Below, piece after piece: positions 42,374 to 50,774 of a stretch of DNA of 64,000 nt (its first letter is position 1; each line of letters begins with the position of its first letter). The notes below the pieces were generated by a model. That model saw nothing but the letters and a program-made list of their open reading frames with translations, was not told the DNA's origin and ran no database searches. Origin of the DNA: Myxococcota bacterium (lineage in GTDB: Bacteria > Myxococcota_A > UBA9160 > SMWR01); assembly GCA_039030075.1 (NCBI GenBank), contig JBCCEW010000024.1, positions 1 through 64,000 of the forward strand. The letters run 5' to 3'. The translations under genes were made by a program, and so were the position numbers.

Positions 42374-43416
42374 ATTTCACCGAGGACCAGCGACTGCTCC
42401 AGGAAACCGTGCGCGGTTTTCTCGAGGGCGAGTGCACGCCCGAGGCCATCCGCGCCCTCTGGGAGACCGACACGGGGCGCTCCTCCGCGCTCTGGAAGCA
42501 GCTCGCCGAAGTGGGACTGGCGGGTCTGCTCGTGCCCGAGTCTCAGGAAGGCATGGGGCTCGGCGAGACCGACTTCGTGTTGCTCTGCGAGGAGACCGGG
42601 CGTGTCGGCCTGGCCGAACCCGTCGTCAGCACGGCGGCGGTCGCCGCACCCCTGCTGCGCGACCTCGGTGGGGAGCTCGCCGAGCGCTGGCTCAAGCCCC
42701 TCGCCGTCGGGGAAGCGATCGTGGCCGTCGGCCATCCGTGGAGCCCGTTCGTGGACGATGCCCACGTCGCCGACCTGCTCCTGCTCTTCCGGGACGGAGA
42801 GCTCCACGCGCTCCAACCCTCGGACGCCACGCTCGAGGCCCAGCCCGCCAACGATCCGGCCCGCCGCATCGCGAAGGTCTCCTGGCAGCCGAGCGCCGAG
42901 ACCCGGGTCGCCGAGGGCGCGCGCGCGGCCGAACTCGAGGCCGTGTCCCTCGACCGCGGTGCCCTCGCCTGTGCGGCCCAGCTGCTCGGTGCCTGTGACC
43001 GCCTGATCAACGAGGCCGTCGACTACACGAGCCAGCGCCAGCAGTTCGGGGTCCCGATCGGATCCTTTCAGGCGGTCAAGCACATGCTGGCGAATGTGAA
43101 AGTAAAGCTCGAATACGCACGACCGCTGGTCTACCGGGCTGCGGCGTCGGTCGCCGAGGGGCACCCGCAGCGCGGCGTCCACGTGTCGATGGCCAAGGTC
43201 GCCGCCACCGAGGCGGCCGAGGTCGGGACGCGCCAGGCGCTCCAGGCCCACGGCGCCATCGGGTACACCTGGGAGCAGGACCTCCACATCTGGATGCGCC
43301 GCTCCTGGACCCTCGCCCAGAGCTTTGGCTTGTCGCGGCGACACCGCGAAAGGATGGCAGAATTCGCCCTGGGCGATGCCGCACCGATCGGTGCGGGCGG
43401 CACCTTCGGCGGCTAA
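42364..43416 (+). CDS. ipdE2: IpdE2-like acyl-CoA dehydrogenase, beta subunit (FadE33)
   Basis: 350 aa. Start MNFDFTEDQRLLQETVRGFLEG; reduced middle domain; TSQRQQFGVPIGSFQAVKHML (about 220-240) and LQAHGAIGYTWEQDLHIWMRR (about 295). The catalytic-Glu position reads SLDRGAL (Asp shifted), so it is a non-catalytic beta subunit, like IpdE2. The ATG is embedded in an 18-bp palindrome. An in-frame upstream extension overlaps ipdE1 and the repeat and is not used here. Confidence 0.85.
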   Translation: MNFDFTEDQRLLQETVRGFLEGECTPEAIRALWETDTGRSSALWKQLAEVGLAGLLVPESQEGMGLGETDFVLLCEETGRVGLAEPVVSTAAVAAPLLRDLGGELAERWLKPLAVGEAIVAVGHPWSPFVDDAHVADLLLLFRDGELHALQPSDATLEAQPANDPARRIAKVSWQPSAETRVAEGARAAELEAVSLDRGALACAAQLLGACDRLINEAVDYTSQRQQFGVPIGSFQAVKHMLANVKVKLEYARPLVYRAAASVAEGHPQRGVHVSMAKVAATEAAEVGTRQALQAHGAIGYTWEQDLHIWMRRSWTLAQSFGLSRRHRERMAEFALGDAAPIGAGGTFGG

Positions 43417-43432
43417 GGCCGAAGCGTCGGCC
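43417..43432 (+). other. Short perfect hairpin between ipdE2 and fadA6
   Basis: GGCCGA-AGCG-TCGGCC directly after the ipdE2 stop: 6-bp stem with a 4-nt loop. There is no clean T-run after it (CTCTCTTCGTTTCCCG), so it may slow but not end transcription. Confidence 0.45.
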
Positions 43433-43490
43433 GCAGCCCTCTCTTCGTTTCCCGTTTCACGCGCGCCGGACGCGCTCCAAGGAGAACCCC

Positions 43491-44642
43491 ATGGCCGAGG
43501 CCTACATCATCGACGCCGTTCGAACGCCCGTCGGCAAGCGCGGCGGCGCGCTTGCTTCGGTGCACCCCGCCGACCTCGGTGCTCACGCGATCCAGGCGCT
43601 GATGGACCGGACCGGGGTCGACCCGGGCGCGGTCGAAGACGTGATCTTCGGCTGCTGCGACACGATCGGGCCCCAGGCCGGCGACATCGCCCGCAGCTGC
43701 TGGCTCGCGGCCGGGCTGCCCGAACACGTGCCGGGCGTGACGATCGACCGTCAGTGCGGTTCGTCCCAGCAGTCGGTGCACTTCGGGGCTCAGGGCGTCA
43801 TGAGTGGCACCACCGATCTCGTCGTCGCGGGCGGCGTGCAGAACATGAGCATGATCCCGATCTCGTCGGCGATGACCTGCGCCGAGCCCCTCGGCTTCAG
43901 CGATCCCTTCTCGGGTTCGAAGGGTTGGGTGGATCGCTTCGGTACCCAGGAGGTCTCCCAGTTCCGCGGCGCCGAGATGATCGCGGACAAGTGGGACCTC
44001 TCCCGGGAAGACATGGAGCGCTTCGCGCTCGAAAGCCACGAGCGCGCCCTGCGCGCGATCGACGAGGGCCGGTTCGAGGGCGAGATCGCGCCGCTCGGGG
44101 ACCTGTCCATCGACGAGGGGCCGCGGCGCGGCACGACCCTGGAGAAGATGGGGAAGCTCCCGTTGCTCGAGGGCTCGAAGAAGCTCACCGCCGCGGTCGC
44201 GAGTCAGATCTCGGACGGCGCCTCCTGCGTGCTCGTCGCGTCGGAGCAGGCGGTGAAGGATCACGGCCTCAAGCCGCGCGCGCGGGTGCACCACGTGAGC
44301 GTGCGGGCCGACGATCCGATCTACATGTTGACGGCCCCGATTCCGGCGACCCGCCATGCCCTCGAGAAGACGGGCCTCACGATGAACGACATCGACGTCG
44401 TCGAGATCAACGAGGCCTTCGCGTCGGTGGTGTTGGCCTGGGAGAAGGAGCTACGCCCCGACATGAGCAAGGTGAACCCGAACGGTGGCGCGATCGCCCT
44501 GGGTCACCCGATCGGTGCCACGGGGACGCGGTTGATGACGACCCTGCTCTCCGAGCTCGAGCGCACCGGCGGCCGCTATGGCCTGCAGACCATGTGCGAG
44601 GGCGGCGGCCAGGCGAACGTCACGATCCTCGAGCGGCTGTAG
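43491..44642 (+). CDS. fadA6: FadA6-like beta-ketothiolase
   Basis: 383 aa. Cys89 in DRQCGSSQQ is the nucleophile; His339 (ALGHPIGATG) and Cys369 (CEGGGQANV) complete the active site. From memory the protein tracks M. tuberculosis FadA6 (Rv3556c) along its length (AEAYIIDAVRTPVGKRGGAL, GGVQNMSMIPISSAM, EEVSQFRGAEMIADKW-like segments). FadA6 thiolyses the dioxo-dioyl-CoA formed after ring C opening. AAGGAG precedes the ATG. Fits the order ring D opening, ring C opening, thiolysis within one operon. Confidence 0.9.
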   Translation: MAEAYIIDAVRTPVGKRGGALASVHPADLGAHAIQALMDRTGVDPGAVEDVIFGCCDTIGPQAGDIARSCWLAAGLPEHVPGVTIDRQCGSSQQSVHFGAQGVMSGTTDLVVAGGVQNMSMIPISSAMTCAEPLGFSDPFSGSKGWVDRFGTQEVSQFRGAEMIADKWDLSREDMERFALESHERALRAIDEGRFEGEIAPLGDLSIDEGPRRGTTLEKMGKLPLLEGSKKLTAAVASQISDGASCVLVASEQAVKDHGLKPRARVHHVSVRADDPIYMLTAPIPATRHALEKTGLTMNDIDVVEINEAFASVVLAWEKELRPDMSKVNPNGGAIALGHPIGATGTRLMTTLLSELERTGGRYGLQTMCEGGGQANVTILERL

Positions 44643-44650
44643 AGAAGGGT

Positions 44651-44700
44651 CCGCAAGCCGCCGCAGGCGGCGCGCCGTGAGGCGAAGCCGAACGAAGCCA
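44651..44700 (+). repeat. Interspersed hairpin repeat, copy 3
   Basis: 50-bp copy between fadA6 and the SDR gene. The first stem is GCCGCC-GCA-GGCGGC, differing from copies 1 and 2 by one base on each side so that pairing is kept. The CGCC-GTGA-GGCG hairpin and the AAGCCGAACGAAG tail are conserved. Confidence 0.75.
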
Positions 44701-44716
44701 AGAAGGAACTCTTTGA

Positions 44717-45619
44717 ATGGGCATCTGTGACGGACGCGTGGTCATCGTAACCGGGGCGGGGCGCGGCATCGGCCGAGCCCACGCGCTGGCCTTCGCCGCC
44801 GAAGGCGCCAAGGTCGTGGTGAACGACATCGGCGTCTCGCTGGCGGGCGACGGGGGCTCTCAGGGGCCGGCCGAGGAAGTCGTCGAGACGATCCGCGCGA
44901 ATGGCGGCGAAGCCGTCATCGAAGGCTCGGACGTCGCCGACTTCACCCAGGCGGGACAGCTGGTGAAGACGGCGATCGACACCTTCGGTGGTCTCGACGC
45001 GGTGGTGAACAATGCGGGCATCGTGCGCGACCGGATGTTCGTGAGCACCTCCGAAGAGGAGTGGGACGCCGTGATCCGCGTGCACCTGCGAGGGCACTAC
45101 GCGGTCACGAGCAATGCCTGCGCGTACTGGCGCAACCAGTCGAAGGCCGGTGAGGCCGTCGACGCACGCATCATCAACACCAGCTCCGGCGCCGGGCTGC
45201 AGGGCAGCGTGGGCCAGAGTGCCTACTCGGCGGCGAAGGCCGGGATCGCGGCGCTGACGCTCGTGCAGGCGGCCGAGCTCGGGCGCTACGGGATCACCTC
45301 GAACGCGATCGCGCCCTCGGCGCGCACGCGCATGACCGAGGAGGTCTTCGCCGAGATGATGGCGAAGCCCGACTCCGGCTTCGACGCGATGGCGCCCGAG
45401 AACGTGTCCCCGCTCGTGGTCTGGCTCGGCAGTGCCGAGTCGAAGGACGTGAGCGGGCAGGTCTTCGAGCTCGAGGGTGGCAAGATCTCGGTCGCCGACG
45501 GCTGGCGGAAGGGCCCCGAACAGGACAAGGGCAACCGCTGGGCGCCGGACGAAGTCGGTTCGGTCGTGCACGACCTGCTCGGCAAGGCCGTCGCGCCCCA
45601 GAAGGTCTACGGCACTTGA
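44717..45619 (+). CDS. Short-chain dehydrogenase (multifunctional-enzyme-type 3-hydroxyacyl-CoA dehydrogenase-like)
   Basis: 300 aa SDR. VTGAGRGIGRAHALAFAAEGAKVVVNDIG, VVNNAGIVRD and the Ser-Tyr-Lys set in TSSGAGLQGSVGQSAYSAAKAG. The NDIG/VRD signature and 300-residue length are those of peroxisomal MFE-2/17beta-HSD4-type dehydrogenases, which act on 3-hydroxyacyl-CoA or 17-hydroxysteroids; mycobacterial Rv3548c is similar. ATG with AAGGA 9 nt upstream. Stop overlaps the TTG start of the next ACAD. Confidence 0.87.
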   Translation: MGICDGRVVIVTGAGRGIGRAHALAFAAEGAKVVVNDIGVSLAGDGGSQGPAEEVVETIRANGGEAVIEGSDVADFTQAGQLVKTAIDTFGGLDAVVNNAGIVRDRMFVSTSEEEWDAVIRVHLRGHYAVTSNACAYWRNQSKAGEAVDARIINTSSGAGLQGSVGQSAYSAAKAGIAALTLVQAAELGRYGITSNAIAPSARTRMTEEVFAEMMAKPDSGFDAMAPENVSPLVVWLGSAESKDVSGQVFELEGGKISVADGWRKGPEQDKGNRWAPDEVGSVVHDLLGKAVAPQKVYGT

Positions 45620-46755
45620 GATTCGCGTTCACCGAAGAACAGGAGGAGCTGCGCGCCTCGGCGCGGGCTTTTCTGGCGGATCACTCGGGCTCCGAGCAGA
45701 TCCGGGCGGCCATGGAGAGCGACCTCGGCTACGACGCCGACGTCTGGAAGCGGATCGGCACCGAGCTCGGCTGGCCGGCTGTGATCGTCCCCGAAGAAGC
45801 CGGCGGGATCGGCCTCGGCGCCGTCGAACTGGTGGCGCTCCTCGAAGCGATGGGCGAGACACTGCTGTGCTCGCCGTACTTCGCGACCGTCGGCCTCGCG
45901 GCCCAGGCGGTGATCGCCGCGGGCACTGCGGAGCAGCAGGCGCGCTACCTCGGCCCCCTCGCCGAGGGTGAGGTACGCGCCACGCTGGCCACCACCGAAG
46001 CGGGCCAGGCGTTCGACGAGGTCACGCTCGTGGCTCGCGCCGACGGCGACGACTTCGTGCTCGACGGGACGAAGCGCTACGTGGTCGACGGACACCACGC
46101 CGATTGGATCGTCGTGAGTGGCCGGTCGCCGGGATCCGCGGGCGACGACGGCATCGGGCTCTTCGTCGTGCCGGGGGATGCCGGCGGCCTGACGCGCACG
46201 CCCCTCGCCACCATGGACATGACGCGCCGCCAGGCCGAGCTGCGCTTCGACGGCGTGCGCGTCGCGGGCGATGCCCGACTCGGGGGCGCCGCACCCGGCG
46301 CCCCGGCGTTGCGCCGCGCGCTCGACCGAGCGGCGATCGCGCTCGCCGCCGAGCAGGTGGGTGGTGCTCAGCGCTGCCTGGATCTCTCGGTCGCCTACGC
46401 GAAGGAGCGCGAGCAGTTCGGACGCCCGATCGGCTCCTTCCAGTCGATCAAGCACAAGTGCGCCGACATGATGGTGCTCGTCGAGACCGCTCGTTCCGCG
46501 GTGTACTACGCGGGCTGTGTCATCGACGACGGCGACGACGCCACCGTCGCCCGGGCCGCGTCCCTCGCGAAGGCGTATTGCAGCGAGGCCTACTACCGCT
46601 GCGCGGCGGAGAGCATCCAGATCCACGGCGGGGTCGGCTTCACATGGGAGTACGACCCGCACCTCTACTTCAAGCGGGCACGCGCCTCGGAGGCCATGCT
46701 CGGGACGCCCGACTGGCATCGCGAGCGCGTCGCCGGGTTTCTCGGGCTGGTCTAG
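45616..46755 (+). CDS. Acyl-CoA dehydrogenase, beta-type subunit (FadE31/32-like)
   Basis: 379 aa; start is TTG overlapping the SDR stop (TTGA), so translation is coupled. KEREQFGRPIGSFQSIKHKCADM (about 258-280) and SIQIHGGVGFTWEYDPHLYFKRA (about 335-357) are intact. The catalytic helix reads ALDRAAIALAAEQVGG, lacking the Glu of alpha subunits. A partner alpha subunit is not next to it; the unpaired alpha-type ACAD at 17432 is a candidate. May oxidise a ring-opened dioyl-CoA after FadA6. Confidence 0.85.
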   Translation: MRFAFTEEQEELRASARAFLADHSGSEQIRAAMESDLGYDADVWKRIGTELGWPAVIVPEEAGGIGLGAVELVALLEAMGETLLCSPYFATVGLAAQAVIAAGTAEQQARYLGPLAEGEVRATLATTEAGQAFDEVTLVARADGDDFVLDGTKRYVVDGHHADWIVVSGRSPGSAGDDGIGLFVVPGDAGGLTRTPLATMDMTRRQAELRFDGVRVAGDARLGGAAPGAPALRRALDRAAIALAAEQVGGAQRCLDLSVAYAKEREQFGRPIGSFQSIKHKCADMMVLVETARSAVYYAGCVIDDGDDATVARAASLAKAYCSEAYYRCAAESIQIHGGVGFTWEYDPHLYFKRARASEAMLGTPDWHRERVAGFLGLV

Positions 46756-46757
46756 CG

Positions 46758-47537
46758 ATGGCGATCGAGATCGATCTCGCCGGCAAGGTCGCGATCGTCA
46801 CCGGCGGCACCCGCGGCGTCGGCCGCGGCATTGCCGAGCGGTATCTCGAGGCGGGCGCCGAGGTGCTCGTCTGCGGGCGCAACGAACCCGAGTCATTGCC
46901 CGCGGCCGGCGGCCGCGAGGCCCATTTCGTGGCCGGCGACGTCCGCGAGGTCGAAGCCATCGACGGCATCGCCCGCCAGGCCGAGGAGCGCTTCGGGCGG
47001 CTCGACGTGCTGGTGAACAACGCGGGTGGCGCTCCGGCTGTCGACGCCGCAACCGTGTCGCCGCGCTTCCACGAGTCGATCATCCGCCTGAACCTGATCG
47101 GCCCGCTCCACTTTGCCCAGCGCGCGAACCAGACCATGCAGCAGCAGGACACGGGCGGCGTGATCCTCAACATCTCGAGCGTGAGTGGGCTGCGTGCCTC
47201 GCCGGGAACGTCGGCCTACGGTGCGGCGAAGGCGGGCCTGTTGTCCCTGTCCCAGAGCCTCGCCGTCGAGTGGGCGCCGAAGGTGCGCGTGGTGGCGGTG
47301 GCGGCCGGGATGGTGCGCACGGAGCAGAGCGAGCTGCACTACGGCGACGCCGAGGGCGTGGCGGCGGTGGGCGCGACCGTGCCGTTGGGACGCCTCGCCG
47401 AGCCCGTCGAGATCGGCGACGCCTGTGTCTTCCTGTCGTCGCCGCTGGCGAGCTACGTCAGTGGAACCCACCTGCTGCTGCACGGCGGCGGCGAGGCGCC
47501 GAGCTTCCTCGGCGCGGCGAAGAACACCCAGGACTGA
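46758..47537 (+). CDS. ipdF: IpdF-like short-chain dehydrogenase
   Basis: 259 aa. VTGGTRGVGRGIAERYLEAG, VLVNNAGGAPAVDAATVSPRFHE, NISSVSGLRASPGTSAYGAAKAG and the C-terminal LLHGGGEAPSFL. These segments, especially the AVEWAPKVRVVAVAAGMVRTE stretch and the HGGGE tail, resemble mycobacterial Rv3559c (IpdF), which interconverts the 5-hydroxy and 5-oxo forms of HIP-pathway CoA esters. Starts 2 bp after the ACAD stop. Assignment to IpdF rather than another SDR of the same group is moderately certain. Confidence 0.78.
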   Translation: MAIEIDLAGKVAIVTGGTRGVGRGIAERYLEAGAEVLVCGRNEPESLPAAGGREAHFVAGDVREVEAIDGIARQAEERFGRLDVLVNNAGGAPAVDAATVSPRFHESIIRLNLIGPLHFAQRANQTMQQQDTGGVILNISSVSGLRASPGTSAYGAAKAGLLSLSQSLAVEWAPKVRVVAVAAGMVRTEQSELHYGDAEGVAAVGATVPLGRLAEPVEIGDACVFLSSPLASYVSGTHLLLHGGGEAPSFLGAAKNTQD

Positions 47538-47565
47538 ACGTCCGGCACGGCAAAGAGGACGCGAC

Positions 47566-49044
47566 GTGGCGAAGCAGGCTCCCGATCTCGGCAACCCGGC
47601 GCAGGCCCGCGACGCGAGCGACGTCACGCATTGGCACCGCGAGACCGACGTCGTCGTAGTGGGGGCCGGCGGCGCGGGCGCCTGCGCGGCGCTCGAGGCG
47701 CGCGCCGCCGACGCGGACGTCGTGGTGCTCGAACGTGCCTGGAAGGGCGGGGGCACCTCGGCCCAGGCCAGTGGTCAGCTCTATCTCGGCGGCGGCACCG
47801 CGCTGCAGAAGGCCTGCGGCTTCGAGGACGACCCGGAGGAGATGTACAAGTACCTGATGGCCTCGTGTGGCCCGGGCGCCGACGCCGACAAGGTGCGCAC
47901 CTACTGCGAGGGCAGCGTCGAGCACTTCGACTGGGTGACGAGCCAGGGGGTCCCTTTCAAGAGCACCTATCTCCCGGTCGAGGAGGGCACCGATCCCTAT
48001 ACCGACGACGGGCTCTCCTACACGGGCAGCGAGCTCGCCCATCCTTTCTGCGAGATCGCGAAGCCGGCACCGCGCGGACACACCGCCCAGCAAGAGGGGG
48101 AGAACGCCGGGCTGATGATGATGGAGACCCTGCTCGGGCGCGTGGCCGGTTCGGGCGCCGAGATCGTCACCGACGCTGTGGTCGAGCCGCTGATCCAGGA
48201 CCACGAGGGGCGGGTCGTCGGCGTGGTGGCGACGGTGGACGGCACCGAGCACTGCATCCGGGCCCGCCGCGGGGTCGTGCTGACCGCCGGCGGCTACATC
48301 CACAACAAGGCGATGCTCGAGCGCTACGCCCCGGTGACCCGCAAGGTGCGTTTCCGGCTCGGCTGCGACGGCGACGACGGCCGCGGGATCCGCATGGGGA
48401 TGGGCGTCGGCGGCGACGCGATCCGCATGGAGGCCGCCTGCATCGTCGTCCCGTTCTCTCGGAACCGGCAGTTCGTGAAGGGCGTGCTCGTCAATGAGGC
48501 GGGCCAGCGCTTCTGTGCCGAGGACCTCTACCAGTCGCTGCTCGGCGAGATCGGCATGTGGCGCCAGGAGGGCCGGGTCTGGCTGGTGCTCGACGACAGC
48601 CTCTACGAGCAGCCCCAGCTGCCCACCGAGATCGCCGCGGTCGCCGAGAGCTTCGAGGAGCTCGAGGCCGAGGCGGGCTGCTTTCCGAAGGGCAGCCTCG
48701 TGCACACCCTCGAGCGCTACAACGCGGCGGCGAGCCAGGGCCAGGATCCGGACTTCCGCAAGGAGGCGCGCTGGCTCCAACCGCTGGCGAAGCCGCCCTA
48801 CGTGGTGCTCGACCTCACCCTCGAGAAGTATCCGTTCTGGTCGGCCTTCACGCTGGGTGGCCTGCACACCCGCCCGACCGGGGAAGTGCTGGACGCCGAT
48901 GGTGCGGTGGTGCCCGGGCTCTATGCGGCGGGGCGCAACGCCTCGGGTGTGCCGGCCCACGGCTACAACAGCGGGCTTTCCCTCGGCGACGCGACCTTCT
49001 CGGGGCGGCGCGCGGGCGCTGCCGCGGCGCGCCACACCGACTGA
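47566..49044 (+). CDS. FAD-dependent dehydrogenase of the fumarate reductase/3-ketosteroid dehydrogenase family
   Basis: 492 aa; GTG start with AGAGGA upstream. Rossmann motif VVVVGAGGAGACAALEAR (GAGGAG at 33-38), covalent-site-free FAD domain with GGTSAQASGQLYLGGG, and a closing YAAGRNASGVPAHGYNSGLSLGDATFSGRRAG. The family includes 3-ketosteroid-delta1-dehydrogenases and flavocytochrome-type reductases. The usual KstD tyrosines cannot be placed by eye. Last gene before a terminator, so probably the end of the ipd operon; a role in redox steps on steroid intermediates is inferred from position. Confidence 0.82.
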   Translation: MAKQAPDLGNPAQARDASDVTHWHRETDVVVVGAGGAGACAALEARAADADVVVLERAWKGGGTSAQASGQLYLGGGTALQKACGFEDDPEEMYKYLMASCGPGADADKVRTYCEGSVEHFDWVTSQGVPFKSTYLPVEEGTDPYTDDGLSYTGSELAHPFCEIAKPAPRGHTAQQEGENAGLMMMETLLGRVAGSGAEIVTDAVVEPLIQDHEGRVVGVVATVDGTEHCIRARRGVVLTAGGYIHNKAMLERYAPVTRKVRFRLGCDGDDGRGIRMGMGVGGDAIRMEAACIVVPFSRNRQFVKGVLVNEAGQRFCAEDLYQSLLGEIGMWRQEGRVWLVLDDSLYEQPQLPTEIAAVAESFEELEAEAGCFPKGSLVHTLERYNAAASQGQDPDFRKEARWLQPLAKPPYVVLDLTLEKYPFWSAFTLGGLHTRPTGEVLDADGAVVPGLYAAGRNASGVPAHGYNSGLSLGDATFSGRRAGAAAARHTD

Positions 49045-49100
49045 GCCGTGCCGTCGCCGGGCGGGCCGCCATTGGGGCGCTCACGGGCGAGCAGGCATAC

Positions 49101-49130
49101 GCCCAAATCCGCGCCGGATCTGGGCTTTTT
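49101..49130 (+). terminator. Rho-independent terminator after the ipd operon
   Basis: Stem GCCCAAATCC / GGATCTGGGC with one A-C mismatch, 5-nt loop (GCGCC) and a run of five T (49126-49130). It separates the steroid operon from nqr. Confidence 0.7.
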
Positions 49131-49144
49131 CCGGGGTCGGGACC

Positions 49145-49173
49145 TTGAGAGGGCGCATCCGGCCCCCTAATCT
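49145..49173 (+). promoter_or_regulatory. Promoter of the nqr operon (TTGAGA-17-TAATCT)
   Basis: TTGAGA at 49145-49150, TAATCT at 49168-49173, spacer 17. The start point would be near 49180, giving a leader of about 225 nt. Confidence 0.6.
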
Positions 49174-49201
49174 TTGGCCGCCTCCGGGGGGATCGGCTGC
49201 G

Positions 49202-49283
49202 GGGTCCCGACTGGCGAGCCGAAGCCAGAACCCGCGCCGAGCGCGGAGGCACACGGTGCCTTGGCCGCGATCCGGCGGATCGT
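49202..49283 (+). ncRNA. Structured leader of the nqr operon (candidate regulatory RNA)
   Basis: Four hairpins follow each other: CTGGC...GCCAG (49211-49228) inside an outer GGGT/ACCC pairing (49202-49233), CCGCGC-CGA-GCGCGG (49232-49246), GGCAC-ACG-GTGCC (49248-49260) and CGATCC-GGC-GGATCG (49268-49282). A fifth small one is CGCG-TTT-CGCG (49329-49339). The outer pairing and the second hairpin overlap by two bases, so they are alternatives. High GC makes chance stems easy, but the density is unusual. No known riboswitch class was recognised. Confidence 0.4.
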
Positions 49284-49403
49284 CGGGCGAAGGCGACAGC
49301 GACAACTAGGGTAGGACCGCCGACGGTTCGCGTTTCGCGCGAGACGGAAGCGGTCCGTGCGTCGCGCTGCGACATCCCAAGCAACGAGCCACCCACGAAG
49401 CCA

Positions 49404-50774
49404 ATGGCCATTCACGAAATCGAAAAAGGGCTCGACCTGCCGATCTCCGGATCTCCGATCCAGCGGATCAGCGGGTCGGCGTCCGTCGACCGCGTGGCGG
49501 TGATGGCGGACGACTTCCCCGGCATGAAGCCCGCGATGCGGGTCAACGAAGGCGACACGGTCAAACGCGGCCAGGTTCTCTTCGAAGACCGCAAGACACC
49601 GGGCGTGCTCCACACCGCACCCGGAGCCGGTCGTGTCATCGCGGTGAACCGCGGGGCGAAGCGCGCGCTCCAGTCCGTCGTGATCGCGCTCTCGGAAGCC
49701 GAGCGCAAGGGCTGGCCCCTGGTGCCCGAGCAGGAGAGTTTCTCCTCCTACTCGCCGAACGCCGCCGACAGTCGCGATTCGATCGTGGCGCTGCTGGTCG
49801 AGTCGGGCCAGTGGACGGCGCTGCGTCGGCGGCCCTTCGCGAAGGTGCCGAACCCCAGCGAGGTGCCGCACTCGGTCTTCGTGACGGCGATCGACACGAA
49901 TCCGCTGGCGCCGCTGCCCGACGTGGTGATCGAGAAGCGCCGCGAGGATTTCCTCCGCGGACTCGAGATCGTCGCAAAGCTCAGCCCGAGCAAGACCTAC
50001 CTGTGCATCGGCCCGAACTCCGACGCCGACGAGGGTGTTCCCGAGAAGATCACGGTCGAGCGGTTCACGGGCCCCCACCCGGCGGGCAACGCGGGTATGC
50101 ACATCCACACGCTCGATCCGGTGAACCGCGAGAAGTGCGTCTGGCAGATCGGCTACCAGGACGTGATCGCGATCGGTCACCTCTTCGCCACTGGGGAACT
50201 GGACGTGACCCGGGTGGTCTCGATCGGCGGCCCGGTCGTCGCCGACCCGCGCCTCGTGGAGGCCCGGCTCGGCGCCTCGGTCGATGACCTGGCGGGCGAC
50301 GAGGGCAACGGCCAGGACGTCCGCACGATCGCAGGCTCGGTCTGGAGCGGGAAGACGGCGTCGGGCGAGGTGTTCGGATACCTCGGGCGCTACCACAACC
50401 AGGTGTCCGTGCTGGCCGAGGGACGCGAACGCGTCTTCCTGGGCTGGCTCACGCCGGGTTGGAACGCCTTCTCATCGATCCCGATCTACCTCTCGCGGAT
50501 GATGAAGAAGAAGTTCGACTTCACCACCACGACGAACGGCTCGCCGCGGACGATGGTGCCGATCGGGATGTACGAGCAGGTGATGCCCATGGACATCCTG
50601 CCGACCTTCCTGCTGCGGTCTCTGGTGGTGGGCGACATCGAAGAGGCCGAAAAGCTCGGCGCTCTCGAGCTCGAGGAAGAAGATCTCGCGCTCTGCTCCT
50701 TCGTGTGTCCCGGAAAGACCGACTACGGTCCGCTGCTCCGGAAGAACCTCGAAATGATCGAGAAAGAAGGCTGA
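49404..50774 (+). CDS. nqrA: Na+-translocating NADH:quinone oxidoreductase subunit A
   Basis: 456 aa, the usual NqrA length. It begins [13 protein letters not shown], the conserved NqrA start; [19 protein letters not shown] and [23 protein letters not shown] form the lipoyl-like domain, and [36 protein letters not shown]-type C-terminal sequence is conserved. Membrane-peripheral subunit of the Na+ pump. First gene of nqrABCDEF-apbE-nqrM. TGATG overlap with nqrB. Confidence 0.95.
   Translation: MAIHEIEKGLDLPISGSPIQRISGSASVDRVAVMADDFPGMKPAMRVNEGDTVKRGQVLFEDRKTPGVLHTAPGAGRVIAVNRGAKRALQSVVIALSEAERKGWPLVPEQESFSSYSPNAADSRDSIVALLVESGQWTALRRRPFAKVPNPSEVPHSVFVTAIDTNPLAPLPDVVIEKRREDFLRGLEIVAKLSPSKTYLCIGPNSDADEGVPEKITVERFTGPHPAGNAGMHIHTLDPVNREKCVWQIGYQDVIAIGHLFATGELDVTRVVSIGGPVVADPRLVEARLGASVDDLAGDEGNGQDVRTIAGSVWSGKTASGEVFGYLGRYHNQVSVLAEGRERVFLGWLTPGWNAFSSIPIYLSRMMKKKFDFTTTTNGSPRTMVPIGMYEQVMPMDILPTFLLRSLVVGDIEEAEKLGALELEEEDLALCSFVCPGKTDYGPLLRKNLEMIEKEG

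Larger units (their letters stand above)
49045..49403. other. 359-bp intergenic region before nqrA
   Basis: No gene seen. It holds a terminator (49101-49130), a promoter (49145-49173) and a long GC-rich leader with consecutive hairpins (49202-49283). No good Shine-Dalgarno sequence is visible just before the nqrA ATG. Confidence 0.6.

Noticed and set aside
43381-43394. GCACCGATCGGTGC palindrome
   Set aside because: It lies inside the ipdE2 coding region near the stop and is of a length expected by chance in GC-rich DNA.
49202-49340. c-di-GMP, c-di-AMP or cobalamin riboswitch
   Set aside because: Only short stretches resemble those consensus sequences and the conserved cores are not complete.
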